The translations under genes were made by a program, and so were the position numbers. The notes below the pieces were generated by a model. That model was not told where the DNA came from and searched no databases. It saw nothing but the letters and a program-made list of their open reading frames with translations. Positions 8,478-17,941 of a stretch of DNA of 64,000 nucleotides are shown in pieces; the first letter of the stretch is position 1, and the number at the start of each line of letters is the position of its first letter. Source of the stretch: Bacillota bacterium (GTDB taxonomy: Bacteria > Bacillota > Clostridia > Lachnospirales > Lachnospiraceae); assembly GCA_023395555.1 (NCBI GenBank), contig JAEWYQ010000073.1:62001-126000 (forward strand), written 5' to 3'.

Positions 8478-9323
8478 CTATCCCTTTATTCCATCCATCG
8501 CAATACCATCCACCAGATATCTCTGGAAAATAATGAAGAAAATAAGAATAGGCAACAACGAGACCACCGACATAGCGAACAACCCGCCATAGTTATTATA
8601 AGAGTTTGGATCTAAATACATATTCAGCGCCAGAGGAATGGTATATTTCTTTGTTGAGCTCATGAAAATTAAGGGTTGGAAGAAATCCTGCCATATCCAG
8701 TAAAAAGAAAAAATGGAGGAGGTAATGATCGCCGGCTTTACAACCGGTACCAGCACCCTGAACAGGGTGCCGATTCTTCCGCAGCCATCAATCTCAGCCG
8801 CTTCGTCCAGTTCCTTTGGAATGCCTCTGAAGAATTGAGCCATTAGAAAGATAAAGAAAGCACCGCCGAAAAACCACGGCAATATTAATGCAATTCTTGT
8901 ATCGGTCAGATCCAATTTCTTCAGAATAATATACTGCGGCACTACCATAACCTGCGCCGGAATCATCATGGTCACCATCACGCACCCAAACCAGAAGCCG
9001 GATAGCCGGAACTTTATTCTGGAAAAGGCATAGGCCGCAAATAATGAGGTTCCCACGCATCCTAAGGCACCAAATACTGTAACAAATACCGAATTCATAA
9101 GAAAGGTTGAAAAAGGCACACCCCCAATTCCTTTGAAGCCGCTCATATAGTTTGTCACCACATCCCATGTCTGGGGTATCAGAGAATATGCATCAACAAA
9201 CATCGTCTTATTGCTTTTAAATGAGCTTGCCAGAAGCCACAGCAAAGGGTAAATCATAAGAAAGCCCAAAAGGCATGCTCCTGTATGAAACAGGAAAGAA
9301 TTTAACCTTTTTTTATTTGTCAT
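8478..9323 (-). CDS. Carbohydrate ABC transporter permease (MalG type), second system
   Basis: 281-residue CUT1-type permease with six predicted membrane helices. The EAA-type loop (residues about 175-195) contains ELDEAAEIDGCGRIGTLFRV. It starts 3 bases after the stop of the MalF-type partner, with GGAGG upstream. The typical C-terminal QRYLVDGIAMDGIKG agrees with the MalG end motif. It is the last gene of the operon and is followed by a strong terminator. Substrate unknown; the neighbouring YesM/YesN pair suggests a plant or host oligosaccharide. Confidence 0.93.
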   Translation of the reverse strand: MTNKKRLNSFLFHTGACLLGFLMIYPLLWLLASSFKSNKTMFVDAYSLIPQTWDVVTNYMSGFKGIGGVPFSTFLMNSVFVTVFGALGCVGTSLFAAYAFSRIKFRLSGFWFGCVMVTMMIPAQVMVVPQYIILKKLDLTDTRIALILPWFFGGAFFIFLMAQFFRGIPKELDEAAEIDGCGRIGTLFRVLVPVVKPAIITSSIFSFYWIWQDFFQPLIFMSSTKKYTIPLALNMYLDPNSYNNYGGLFAMSVVSLLPILIFFIIFQRYLVDGIAMDGIKG

Positions 9324-9326
9324 CGC

Positions 9327-10259
9327 CTAGTTTGCCTCCGTTTCATAATACACCCAATTTTTCTGGGTTTTGAAGATCACTACCGTAAAGACCGCAATAA
9401 TGGCCACCAGAACCCATGCCAGCGCACAGCTGTAGCCCATATCAAAATAGGTAAAGGCACGGCGGTATAAATACAGCACATAGGAAAGCGTGCTGTCCAG
9501 GGGACCTCCGCCGGTGATTACATAGCTTTCCGTAAATACCCGGAACCCGTTGACAATCTGGAGAATCAGGTTAAAAAATATGGTCGGTGTCAGCATGGGA
9601 AGGGTGATTTTAAGGAAGATTCTCCAGGACCTGGCGCCGTCCACCCGGGCTGATTCATACAGGGAATTCGGGATCTGCTTCAGTGCTGCCAGAAAGATCA
9701 GCATCGAAGAGCCGAACTGCCATACACCCATTAAAATAATCACGGATAACGCGGTCTTCGGATTGCCCAGTAGGGATATCTTCTGCTCTATTCCGAGAGC
9801 AGCAAGAATCGACATGATTACGCCGCGATTTCCAAATATCTGTTTCCACACCACAGAAACCGCAATACTCCCGCCGATAATCGAAGGGATATAGTAAAGG
9901 GTCCGGTAAAGTCCCAGGCCCCTATGCTTCTTGTTCAGCAGCATGGCGACAAACAGCGCAAAGGCCAGACGAAGGGGCACCAATAGTACCACATAGAGAA
10001 AAGTCACCATGAGCGCCTGCCGGAAGGTGGTATCTTCTGTGAAAATACGGATATAATTTTGTAATCCGATGATTTTAGGCACATTGAGCAAATTAAAATC
10101 TGTAAAGGAATAATAGATTGAAATAATCATCGGAAGCAGCCACATGAGGGCAAATCCAAACAACCATGGGGACAGCATCAGATACGCCACCATATTATCC
10201 CTGCCCTTATATACCGTTTTATGATTGATCACCTTTTTTGTTTTCACTTTAAACCTCAT
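9327..10259 (-). CDS. Carbohydrate ABC transporter permease (MalF type), second system
   Basis: 310-residue sugar permease with six predicted membrane helices. The EAA loop near residues 215-235 contains SLYESARVDGARSWRIFLKI. The ATG at 10259 (MRFKVKTKK) is preferred. An in-frame TTG at 10289 would add 10 residues, but no ribosome site is visible there; the site for the ATG is also weak (GCTAGGG). A basic N-terminal stretch precedes the first membrane helix (AYLMLSPWLFGFALMWLLP). It pairs with the MalG-type protein directly downstream and receives substrate from the lipoprotein encoded upstream. Confidence 0.9.
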   Translation of the reverse strand: MRFKVKTKKVINHKTVYKGRDNMVAYLMLSPWLFGFALMWLLPMIISIYYSFTDFNLLNVPKIIGLQNYIRIFTEDTTFRQALMVTFLYVVLLVPLRLAFALFVAMLLNKKHRGLGLYRTLYYIPSIIGGSIAVSVVWKQIFGNRGVIMSILAALGIEQKISLLGNPKTALSVIILMGVWQFGSSMLIFLAALKQIPNSLYESARVDGARSWRIFLKITLPMLTPTIFFNLILQIVNGFRVFTESYVITGGGPLDSTLSYVLYLYRRAFTYFDMGYSCALAWVLVAIIAVFTVVIFKTQKNWVYYETEAN

Positions 10260-10309
10260 TTCTGAAATTATCACAGCCCTAGCAGGCAATTATTTTTATT
10301 ATAATGAAA

Positions 10310-10334
10310 GGGAGGGCACCTCAGGTACCCTCCC
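10310..10334 (-). terminator. GC-rich hairpin between second binding-protein and permease genes
   Basis: 11-base stem with one G-U pair (10310-10320 with 10324-10334) and a 3-base loop. It starts 10 bases after the binding-protein stop and is followed on the minus strand by TTTCATTATAAT. It holds the same position as the hairpin in the first ABC operon and could stabilise or attenuate the mRNA. Confidence 0.65.
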
Positions 10335-10344
10335 GCCCACTTCA

Positions 10345-11733
10345 TCAGTTGTTTCTTGAAAGGATCGCTTCTGCTTCCGAACGGAATTTGGCCGCTGCAT
10401 CATCCGCCGAAATCTGATTGTAGAATACACTGTTGGCCGCATTCTTAAAGGCTGCATTGATCTCGGACATGCCGATGGGATCCGGAGCCGGGGTCTCTCC
10501 GCAAAGCGCCGCCGCATTGGTCACAAATTCAAACATCGCCTTCTGCTGCTCATTCAGCTTACCGGAAGCAACCATGTAATCACGAATTTTTGAAGATGCC
10601 GGTGTACCTCTTTCCGCCATAATAATATCATTTGCTTCTTTTGAATTGATAAACCAGTTGATAAATTCTGCCGCCTCCTTCTTCACCTTAGAGGTCTCGG
10701 CAATCGAGAAGAACATGCCAGGCTTCATCCACAGGCCCTTATGATCAGAATCATTGGATAAAGGCATGGAAACAATTTTTAATTTATCATTTACACCGCT
10801 TAATTTAGCGGCATAGTTGCTCCACTCAAAAATCATGGCGCCGTCGCCGGTTACAACCGGGCCTGCCTCCTGGCCCAGGGTCTCAATCTGTGCCCATTCG
10901 TCCGGATTGGGAACAACGCCCTCATCCATCAGGCTCTTCCACATCTGGAAATAATCCGCACAAATCTTATCGTCCGTATAGCCTAATGCCTTCTTATCCC
11001 CGCTGAACAGGCTGGAACCGTGCTGTCTCACCCAATAATTGAAGTTATTGGTATCGATCACCGGGCTTAAGGCCGCTCCGAATTTACCCGTCTTCTCCTT
11101 AATCGTCTTATTGGCTGCAATAAAATCATTCCAAGTCCAATCGCTGGTGGGTTCTGTAACTCCTGCTTCTGCCAGCACCTCCGGATTATATCCTACGGCC
11201 ATCAGGGAGCTGGAAAGTACAAGTCCGGTTACTTTACCGTCTATTTTCCCGGTATTTAACAGTGCTTCCTCCAGATCTGACACATCAATGGTTCCATCGT
11301 CAATAAATCCCTGTAAATCCGCAAGAGAGTTATTCTTTGAATAGGTGGAAATATACAGATAATCCATCTGTACAATATCCGGCATGGAACCGGACGCGGT
11401 TTGGGTGGACAGCTTGTCAAAATATCCGTCCCAGCCGGAAGGCATTGCCTCAAAGCTTACATTCGGATGCAGCTCCGTATAAAGATCAAGAAGCTGCTGG
11501 GTATAATCATGTCTGCTCTGGCCTCCCCACCAGGTAATCTTGATGGTAACCGGTTCGTCGCTGCTCTCCTGTGCCGGCGCTTCTGTGGCTTCCACCGCAG
11601 GCTTATCTGTTGCCGTCGGTTTTCCTGTCGCTTCTGGCGTATCCCCTTCTTTGCCCTGACTGCAAGCCGTCAATGAAAGTGCCATCACGCATGCCAACAA
11701 TACTGCTGTCAATTGTTTCCTTCTTTTTTTCAT
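10345..11733 (-). CDS. Sugar ABC transporter substrate-binding lipoprotein, second system
   Basis: 462-residue family-1 solute-binding lipoprotein. The signal peptide reads MKKRRKQLTAVLLACVMALSLTACS, with lipobox Cys24. A Thr/Glu/Ala-rich linker follows, then the bilobed binding domain beginning at about residue 60 (VTIKITWWGGQSRHDYTQQL). The first gene of an operon with the two permeases downstream. GGAGAG precedes the ATG. The YesN/YesM genes lie immediately upstream on the same strand, ending with their own terminator. They are therefore the likely regulators of this transporter. Confidence 0.94.
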   Translation of the reverse strand: MKKRRKQLTAVLLACVMALSLTACSQGKEGDTPEATGKPTATDKPAVEATEAPAQESSDEPVTIKITWWGGQSRHDYTQQLLDLYTELHPNVSFEAMPSGWDGYFDKLSTQTASGSMPDIVQMDYLYISTYSKNNSLADLQGFIDDGTIDVSDLEEALLNTGKIDGKVTGLVLSSSLMAVGYNPEVLAEAGVTEPTSDWTWNDFIAANKTIKEKTGKFGAALSPVIDTNNFNYWVRQHGSSLFSGDKKALGYTDDKICADYFQMWKSLMDEGVVPNPDEWAQIETLGQEAGPVVTGDGAMIFEWSNYAAKLSGVNDKLKIVSMPLSNDSDHKGLWMKPGMFFSIAETSKVKKEAAEFINWFINSKEANDIIMAERGTPASSKIRDYMVASGKLNEQQKAMFEFVTNAAALCGETPAPDPIGMSEINAAFKNAANSVFYNQISADDAAAKFRSEAEAILSRNN

Positions 11734-11829
11734 ACCGTTCTCTCCTTTTTTATTGCTGATGATCAGCTACGATGCCATTATAACCGGATTTTCTCGGAAT
11801 AAGAATGGAATTAAGCGCAATAGTATCTG

Positions 11830-11863
11830 AAAAAAAGCGACTTTTCCGATTAAGGAAAAGCCG
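11830..11863 (-). terminator. Terminator of the YesM/YesN operon
   Basis: 10-base stem with one G-U pair (11838-11847 with 11854-11863) around a 6-base loop that contains part of the response-regulator stop region. It is followed on the minus strand by CGC and seven T residues. The last codons of the regulator form one arm of the hairpin. Confidence 0.8.
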
Positions 11864-13358
11864 TCCTGTCCCTATATTCCATGGGCGACATCCCGGTCAC
11901 TTTCCGGAATGCCTTGGAAAAATACTGTCCGTCCGAAGCATAGCCCACCAGCTCCGCCAACTGGGATATCTTTATCTCCGGATCATATCGCAGTATTCTC
12001 TTCGCCAGATTAATTCTCTGGCTTAAAAGAAATGACGAAAACCTTTCTCCCAGGTTCTTTGTAAACATTCTGCTGAAATAATCCTCGTTCATAAACAACA
12101 CTTCCTTGGATAAGTACTGAATGCTCAATTCCTGATTACGAATATGCCGGAACACCTCCAGTAAGATCGCCTTCACCCTCTGAACCTCTTTGCCCGTATT
12201 AAAATCCACGTTTTGTTTCCCGGCAATCACATTTACCGTATCTTTTAATAATTGCCATACATCCTCATGGCTGCTATTGTACTCCGGAATCTGCTCTTCC
12301 CCGTAGAGAACCTTCAAGGTCCAATTACAGATTTCCTTTATCTCCGGGACGGTGTAATGCTTTAGCTCCATTTTCGTAAATGCCAGAAAAACCTCAAAGA
12401 GAATATCAACATAAGCATATGCTTCCTTTAGTCTTCCGTAATCCACTAAGGACGTCGCCGTATTCTTCATCTCCCGGAAAAGGCCATAATGCAGAAAACC
12501 CTCCCTGCCTTCCGCCCCGCCAATCCGGAACAGCTCCTGTACCTGTTCATAGAGCACATTCACATTCTCCAGCCGGCCATTTTCACTGATCGCAGTCTGA
12601 AGCTGCCTGATCTGCGCCTTTTCCAGCTCCTGTACGGTTCTCGCCGCAACTGCTTCGATAGAATTCCTGGTCTTTGCATTAATCAGAAACAATACATTCT
12701 GCTGAATTGCAGCAGACAAAAGGATGTTCCTCTCCCCCAGCAGCTCTCCTAAAATATTACCTATCACGAACTGTTCCAGATAATCAAAGCTCTTCCGGCT
12801 ATGTACCGCCAGAAGCAGAACTTCCGGCCTGCAATTCCCTATTTCCTCCAGAAACATCTGATAGTCGCCGACTAATTGTTCCCGTCCCAGCAGCATATTA
12901 CGGAAAATCTGCTCCTTTGCACGGGGCAGCAGGCGATAAACCGTGCTCTTATATTCCTTCTCCTTTTTTTGCCGTATTCTCTTTTCATCAATTTCCTTTT
13001 TCACCTTGTCCAGTATCTGTGCTATCTTTTCCTCGTCACAGGGTTTCAGGAGATAGTGACGCACCCCCTCCCCCATAGCCTGGCTGGTGTATTCATACTC
13101 GCCATAACCGGACAGCACAACAAATTCAATCTCAGGAGAGAGCGCTTTCGTCTTTCTAATTAAGGAAATACCATCCATAACCGGCATCTTAATATCTGTC
13201 AAAACAATATCCGGCTGTTCTGCCTGAATCTTCTCCAGATCCTCCGCCCCGTTCCATGCCGTTCCCACCAGCTCTATATCGTATTGGGACCAGGGTATAA
13301 ATTCTGCCATACCTTCCCGTTCAATCTCTTCGTCATCTACAATAAGCAGCTTATACAT
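11850..13358 (-). CDS. Response regulator, YesN type (receiver + AraC DNA-binding domain)
   Basis: 502-residue transcription factor. An N-terminal receiver domain (residues 1-120) has the acidic pocket DDEE at 8-11, the phosphorylated Asp55 in IVLTDIKMPVMDG and the conserved Lys104 region LLKP. A long middle region of unknown fold follows. The C-terminal AraC-type double helix-turn-helix (about 400-500) includes FSSFLLSQRINLAKRILR and YFSKAFRKVTGMSPMEYR. Its start overlaps the end of the sensor kinase gene by 8 bases, so the two are coupled. It presumably activates the binding-protein operon that lies next downstream. Confidence 0.95.
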   Translation of the reverse strand: MYKLLIVDDEEIEREGMAEFIPWSQYDIELVGTAWNGAEDLEKIQAEQPDIVLTDIKMPVMDGISLIRKTKALSPEIEFVVLSGYGEYEYTSQAMGEGVRHYLLKPCDEEKIAQILDKVKKEIDEKRIRQKKEKEYKSTVYRLLPRAKEQIFRNMLLGREQLVGDYQMFLEEIGNCRPEVLLLAVHSRKSFDYLEQFVIGNILGELLGERNILLSAAIQQNVLFLINAKTRNSIEAVAARTVQELEKAQIRQLQTAISENGRLENVNVLYEQVQELFRIGGAEGREGFLHYGLFREMKNTATSLVDYGRLKEAYAYVDILFEVFLAFTKMELKHYTVPEIKEICNWTLKVLYGEEQIPEYNSSHEDVWQLLKDTVNVIAGKQNVDFNTGKEVQRVKAILLEVFRHIRNQELSIQYLSKEVLFMNEDYFSRMFTKNLGERFSSFLLSQRINLAKRILRYDPEIKISQLAELVGYASDGQYFSKAFRKVTGMSPMEYRDRTAFP

Positions 13359-15111
13359 GATATCCTTCTCCTTTTATTTTGGGAATTCTTATCCTGATTA
13401 CTGTTCCTTCTCCTACCCGGCTGTCGATGGTGAATTCATAATTATCATAGCTGATGTTCAGGCGCTCCCTGATGTTACTCAGCCCTATGCCATGCCCCTT
13501 GGGTTTAACCCGAAAGTTTCTTACACTTTCCAGCTCTTCTTCCGTCATTCCGCTTCCGGTATCCGAGACCTCAAGTACAATCCTTTCCGCCTCTTCTTTT
13601 GCCACTACCTCGACCTTGCTGTTCCCTAACGCACCTTCTACTCCATAGTAGATTGCATTTTCAATCAGCGGCTGCAGCACCATACGGGGAATAATGTATT
13701 CCTCCAGATTCCCCTCTGTAATGACGGTAAATTCCGCCCGCGCGCCATAGCGGAACTGTTGGATTGTAATATAGCTTTTTGCCACATGCACCTCATCTTC
13801 TACTGTAATATAAGGATCCTCCGCAAAGGAAGCATGAAGCAGATATCCCAGCTCCATAATCATCTTACCCGCATCGTCATTTCTTTTGGCTTTCACCATC
13901 CAGTTGATGGCATTCAGCGTATTATACAGAAAATGCGGATTAATCTGCGCCTGAAGCATCTTATACTTCGTGTCCTTCAATAAGAGCTGCTTTTCATAAT
14001 TTTCACGGATCAGTACATTGATCTTCTCCAGCATAATCTGAAATTCCTGCGCCAATAATCCGGCCTCATCATTGTGCTTTTCTCCCTCCATTAATATCTT
14101 GGCCCCCTCAAAATCACCGGTTGCCACCACCTGCATGGTTTCTGCCAGCCGGACCAGAGGCCTTGTAATAACATTGGACATTTTCTCCATAGCCAGCAGC
14201 GTCATAAGGAAGACCGCTGCAAAGCCAATCAGCATCAGATACCTCAGGGCCATGGTCTGCCCAAAAACCTCGGAATAGGGAAACAGATTCACATACATCC
14301 ATCCGTTGGAGGATGATTTCAGATAACACATAAAGTATTTCTGCCCCTTCCGGCGGATTATTTCATATCCCTGCTTTTTATTAAGGAACGGCAGACGGAA
14401 AGCCTCTGCCATGTCTTCCTCCTGGTATATCATACCGCCTTCCGAATACACAAAAAGCTTGGAATGATCTGCTTCCAAAGCATTCACTTTTCTCTTAATA
14501 ACACCGGCGATATCGCTGGTTATGATTATGGAGCCCAGGTAATCCAGGCTGGTATTGGATATTCTCTCCAAAATATCCCGCCCGGATAAAAGATAGGGAT
14601 ATTCCCCGGTAGGCGGCTGCATTACATACCCGCCCCGTCTTTCATGATACTGTTCCAGAAGCTCCTCGTACACGGCATCCTCAATAGCCCCTCTGTCCAC
14701 TCCGATGAGAAAGCGCACCTTCTGCCCGTCCGTGTACATAATGTTCTGGACGGTCGGCTGATAGGCCAGCCTGTCTAAAAGCATATACCGAAAATTATTC
14801 ATCTCATAAGCGTAGCCGGAAGAATCGGGATCCATGGCAAAGATTTGGGAAAGCTTGTTCTGAACCTCCTTATCCATGGCAATATCCATGCTGAGCTCTT
14901 CAATTTCCTGTAAGCTGGCATTGACCTGCTGGGTAAAGAAATCCAACTCCTGCAATGACTTTTCATAAAGCTTTTCGTCATAGATATTAAAGCTGACCTG
15001 GAGCGCTGTAATTGAGATAATACAGGAGATCCCGGCAAATATTATATAGACCAGAATCATTTTTCTGGACAGCCTCATATTCTTTAGCCGTGTTAAAAGC
15101 CGCTTCCTCAT
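13351..15111 (-). CDS. Sensor histidine kinase, YesM type
   Basis: 586-residue membrane sensor. Two transmembrane helices (about residues 18-40 and 288-308) flank an extracellular sensing domain of roughly 245 residues. A HAMP linker follows, then the His_kinase domain with the phosphorylated His393 in QINPHFLYNTLNAINWM. The HATPase domain carries PLIENAIYYG (N box) and DTGSGM plus KGHGIGLSNI (G boxes). AAAGGAG precedes the ATG. It phosphorylates the overlapping YesN-type regulator. In this family the signal is usually an extracellular oligosaccharide or its loaded binding protein; that is inferred, not shown here. Confidence 0.95.
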   Translation of the reverse strand: MRKRLLTRLKNMRLSRKMILVYIIFAGISCIISITALQVSFNIYDEKLYEKSLQELDFFTQQVNASLQEIEELSMDIAMDKEVQNKLSQIFAMDPDSSGYAYEMNNFRYMLLDRLAYQPTVQNIMYTDGQKVRFLIGVDRGAIEDAVYEELLEQYHERRGGYVMQPPTGEYPYLLSGRDILERISNTSLDYLGSIIITSDIAGVIKRKVNALEADHSKLFVYSEGGMIYQEEDMAEAFRLPFLNKKQGYEIIRRKGQKYFMCYLKSSSNGWMYVNLFPYSEVFGQTMALRYLMLIGFAAVFLMTLLAMEKMSNVITRPLVRLAETMQVVATGDFEGAKILMEGEKHNDEAGLLAQEFQIMLEKINVLIRENYEKQLLLKDTKYKMLQAQINPHFLYNTLNAINWMVKAKRNDDAGKMIMELGYLLHASFAEDPYITVEDEVHVAKSYITIQQFRYGARAEFTVITEGNLEEYIIPRMVLQPLIENAIYYGVEGALGNSKVEVVAKEEAERIVLEVSDTGSGMTEEELESVRNFRVKPKGHGIGLSNIRERLNISYDNYEFTIDSRVGEGTVIRIRIPKIKGEGYHV

Positions 15112-15314
15112 ATATTCTCCTTTGAAATAAGTGATGCTTCTATTATAGCGCAGAATTAAAATTTAAGCTAAATTGATTTTTAATCCGGTCTTTTCTATGG
15201 GATCATAAAAATATTATAATAAAATGTACGGGAAAGAATAATGAAAATATCAGACATATCACTTGAACATTTTCGACCTTTTGGGTACAGATTTTTATTT
15301 CTGCCGATGTCGGG

Positions 15315-15336
15315 GGAATGTCATTATTGACATTCC
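15315..15336 (+). promoter_or_regulatory. Candidate PadR operator
   Basis: Perfect inverted repeat with 9-base arms GGAATGTCA (15315-15323) and TGACATTCC (15328-15336) around 4 bases. It contains ATGT-N8-ACAT (15318-15333), the spacing described for PadR-family operators. The right arm overlaps the -35 box of the promoter that serves the HAAS and PadR genes, so PadR could repress its own operon. Confidence 0.6.
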
Positions 15337-15355
15337 ATTTATGATATGCTATTCT
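15327..15355 (+). promoter_or_regulatory. Promoter of the HAAS-padR operon
   Basis: TTGACA (15327-15332) and TATTCT (15350-15355) with a 17-base spacer. The predicted leader is about 90 bases. The rest of the 15112-15452 gap contains the AT-rich upstream region of the divergent sensor kinase, with a TATAAT-like -10 at 15142-15147 on the minus strand but no clear -35. Confidence 0.7.
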
Positions 15356-15452
15356 ATTTTTATGCTACTGATTATTAAACAGTAGTGTAAATTACCCGGG
15401 CGACAGATTTCCTGCTGTGCACGGGGATTCAAGAAAGGATTGAGGCTGAGAG

Positions 15453-16334
15453 ATGAAAGAAATATCAACTCGAAAAAGTTTCTTTAAGCAGTTAAACAAG
15501 GAGCTGCGGCATCGATACGATAAGAAGGATGCCATTAATGTTCTGAAAGATTATGATGAATTCTTTAATATCGAAATGGAACAGGGAAAATCAGAGGAGG
15601 AGGTCTGTGCTGTTTTGGGCAATCCCTCTGCCATAGCACAAAGCCTGAGTGCAGAGCTGTCCCCCGGAGCCGGCACTTCCCCCAGATTTTTATCCAAAAG
15701 CCTCTTGCAGGCCTGCGCTCTCATCGCCGCCATCTGTGCTGTTGCTGCATTTGCTGTCTATCGCTCGGAAACGGCCGGAAAGAGCCTTCTGTATGAGTTT
15801 TTGCTTTACTATCCCCTTACGGCTCTGCTCCTATGGCTGGTATTGAGGCACACCAAGACTAGCCTCATGCAGGGGAAAAGTCCGGCCTCTTCTGCGCGTC
15901 CCGCCTCGAAAAAATTTGCTTTACTGCTTCTTGGACTCTTTCATTTGGTATGTATCTCCTCAATCTGCTCTGTTATCTATTATACAAACCGTATGACGGA
16001 TTTTGACCGATTACCGTTTGAAATAGAGCCACGTCAGATTGGTCCCCTAATTTCAAATGCGTTCTTCACTTTCATCCTGGCCCTATGCGCAATCATCATA
16101 TTGAGCGTGATGCATTACCATAGAATATCCATCCTATATTATAGTACGGCATGCCACGCCCTGGCCGTACAGGCGATGCTCCTCATCTACAATAATATTC
16201 TTCATCGGATGGATTCCCGGCCGCATGATATGATCTCCCGCTTTGTCAAGGTCAGCGGCAGCCTCTATCTGGAGCTCCTGGTTATCCTTACCCTGTTCAT
16301 TATTTTTCTTCCAAAGAAGGAGCTGAATCCATGA
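15453..16334 (+). CDS. HAAS-domain (DUF1700-like) integral membrane protein
   Basis: 293-residue protein. Residues 1-65 form the HAAS signalling domain (FFKQLNKELRHRYDKKDAIN, then FFNIEMEQGKSEEEVCAVLG). Five or six membrane helices follow, at about 85-105, 113-130, 150-172, 195-215, 225-245 and 265-285. Proteins of this kind are usually encoded with a PadR-type repressor and are thought to take part in membrane or envelope stress signalling; their biochemical role is not established. The stop overlaps the padR start by 4 bases. Usually padR comes first in such pairs; here the order is reversed. Confidence 0.85.
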   Translation: MKEISTRKSFFKQLNKELRHRYDKKDAINVLKDYDEFFNIEMEQGKSEEEVCAVLGNPSAIAQSLSAELSPGAGTSPRFLSKSLLQACALIAAICAVAAFAVYRSETAGKSLLYEFLLYYPLTALLLWLVLRHTKTSLMQGKSPASSARPASKKFALLLLGLFHLVCISSICSVIYYTNRMTDFDRLPFEIEPRQIGPLISNAFFTFILALCAIIILSVMHYHRISILYYSTACHALAVQAMLLIYNNILHRMDSRPHDMISRFVKVSGSLYLELLVILTLFIIFLPKKELNP

Positions 16335-16645
16335 ATGCCCAACTAAAAAAAGGAATTTTGGATATGTGCATCCTCTACACAATCCAGCAAAAAGAGATGT
16401 ACGGCTATGACATCATGAAATACATGAGTGCCTTCTTCCCGGAGGTTGATGAGAGCACTTTCTACGCCATACTGAGAAGACTCAACAAGGACGGTTTGAC
16501 GGAGGTATATTACGGCCAGGTATCCAACGGGCCGCCCAGAAAATACTACCGCATCCTGGACCAAGGCAGACAAGTCCTCAGAGACAGCATTGCGGACTGG
16601 CAGAATCTCATCGCTGTCGTAACCCAGATCGGCATCCTTCCATAA
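16331..16645 (+). CDS. PadR-family transcriptional regulator
   Basis: 104-residue winged-helix repressor. The PadR core spans residues 5-80: KKGILDMCILYTIQQKEMYG, then STFYAILRRLNKDGLTEVYY, and GPPRKYYRILDQGRQVL in the wing. Short PadR proteins of this size dimerise through a C-terminal helix. Its ATG lies inside the end of the HAAS gene (ATGA overlap), so the two are translationally coupled. A palindrome of the PadR-operator type overlaps the -35 box of the shared promoter, pointing to autoregulation. Confidence 0.93.
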   Translation: MNAQLKKGILDMCILYTIQQKEMYGYDIMKYMSAFFPEVDESTFYAILRRLNKDGLTEVYYGQVSNGPPRKYYRILDQGRQVLRDSIADWQNLIAVVTQIGILP

Positions 16646-16753
16646 CTTTAGCACATGAACACAGTTAAGCTGCAGTATGTTTCGCAACAGATCAGCCAGG
16701 TTTTTATCTTTTTCTGTTTCCCCAATTTTTTTGTTTCCTTATTTCAATCCGTA

Positions 16754-16762
16754 TGATATAAT
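16754..16762 (+). promoter_or_regulatory. Extended -10 promoter of rpoD
   Basis: TGATATAAT is an extended -10 element 39 bases before the rpoD ATG. The best -35 match upstream is poor, as expected for an extended -10 promoter. Confidence 0.55.
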
Positions 16763-16800
16763 ATTGGTTATGCAATTTTTCAACCTATGGAGGAAACAAA

Positions 16801-17925
16801 ATGAATGAGCAAGCAACACATGATGTGTTAGAGGACAAGTTCCGGGAGCTAATCGCTTTTGCCAACCGGCAAAAAGGTGTTTTGGAGATAGAAAAGGTAC
16901 ATAATCTGATTAGCGAGCTGAATTTGGATAATAATCAAATTGATAAGATTTATGAACGGCTTGAAGCCTATAACATCGTAGTTCTCAGCAGCAGTGAAGA
17001 AGAGGAGCCTTCCGATGAGCTTCTGCTGGAACTGGATGAAGATGCCGAGGATGTGCAGTCCGAGGTGGAAGCTCTTACGAATTCCTCCTATTCCATGTCT
17101 GACGACCCGGTTCATCTTTACCTGAAGGAGATCGGCAATTACCCCCTGCTTACCATGGCGGACGAGGTGGAGCTGGCTAAGAAGATCGCAGACGGCGATG
17201 AATATGCCCGGCAGCTGCTGGCCGAATCAAATCTGAGGCTGGTGGTAAGCATTGCAAAGCGTTATGTGGGAAGAGGCCTTTCCTTTCTGGATCTGATTCA
17301 GGAGGGTAATCTGGGCCTGATTAAGGCCGTGGAAAAGTTTGATTATCTAAAGGGATACAAGTTCAGCACCTATGCCACCTGGTGGATCCGCCAGGCTATT
17401 ACCAGATCCATTGCAGACCAATCCCGTACCATCCGGATTCCGGTACATATGTCGGAGGTCATTAATAAGACCTACCGGGTATCCCGTAATCTGCTGCAGG
17501 AACTGGGAAGGGAACCAACGGAACAGGAGCTGTCGGTTGCTATGAATCTTCCTATTGACAAGATCCGGGAGATTCTCAAGGTCTCCGCAGATCCCATCTC
17601 CCTTGACACTCCCATTGGCGAAGAGGATGACAGCCATCTGGGCGATTTTATCAGCGACGAATCCATGATGGGACCCGAAGAGGCCGCCTCCTACTCTATT
17701 CTGAAGGATCAGATCACCAAGCTGCTGGATACCCTGACAGAAAGGGAACAGAGGGTTCTTATTCTGCGTTTTGGATTGAAGGACGGACGAAGCCGCACGC
17801 TGGAAGAGGTGGGCAAGGAATTCAATGTCACCCGTGAGCGCATACGCCAGATCGAAGCGAAAGCCCTGCGTAAGCTGAGACATCCCAGCCGCGCCAAGAT
17901 GTTAAAAGGCTATGACATTATCTAG
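16801..17925 (+). CDS. rpoD: Primary RNA polymerase sigma factor RpoD/SigA
   Basis: 374-residue housekeeping sigma factor that directs RNA polymerase to -10/-35 promoters. The layout is: region 1.1 at the N terminus (1-75, acidic 50-80), region 1.2 ([17 protein letters not shown]), and region 2 with [39 protein letters not shown] and the -10-recognition motif [17 protein letters not shown]. Region 3 ([15 protein letters not shown]) and region 4 follow ([16 protein letters not shown], then [20 protein letters not shown]). GGAGG precedes the ATG. In many Firmicutes dnaG precedes rpoD; no dnaG is present here. Downstream comes plsC with its own weak promoter. Confidence 0.97.
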   Translation: MNEQATHDVLEDKFRELIAFANRQKGVLEIEKVHNLISELNLDNNQIDKIYERLEAYNIVVLSSSEEEEPSDELLLELDEDAEDVQSEVEALTNSSYSMSDDPVHLYLKEIGNYPLLTMADEVELAKKIADGDEYARQLLAESNLRLVVSIAKRYVGRGLSFLDLIQEGNLGLIKAVEKFDYLKGYKFSTYATWWIRQAITRSIADQSRTIRIPVHMSEVINKTYRVSRNLLQELGREPTEQELSVAMNLPIDKIREILKVSADPISLDTPIGEEDDSHLGDFISDESMMGPEEAASYSILKDQITKLLDTLTEREQRVLILRFGLKDGRSRTLEEVGKEFNVTRERIRQIEAKALRKLRHPSRAKMLKGYDII

Positions 17926-17941
17926 GCAGCCGTATGCTGTG

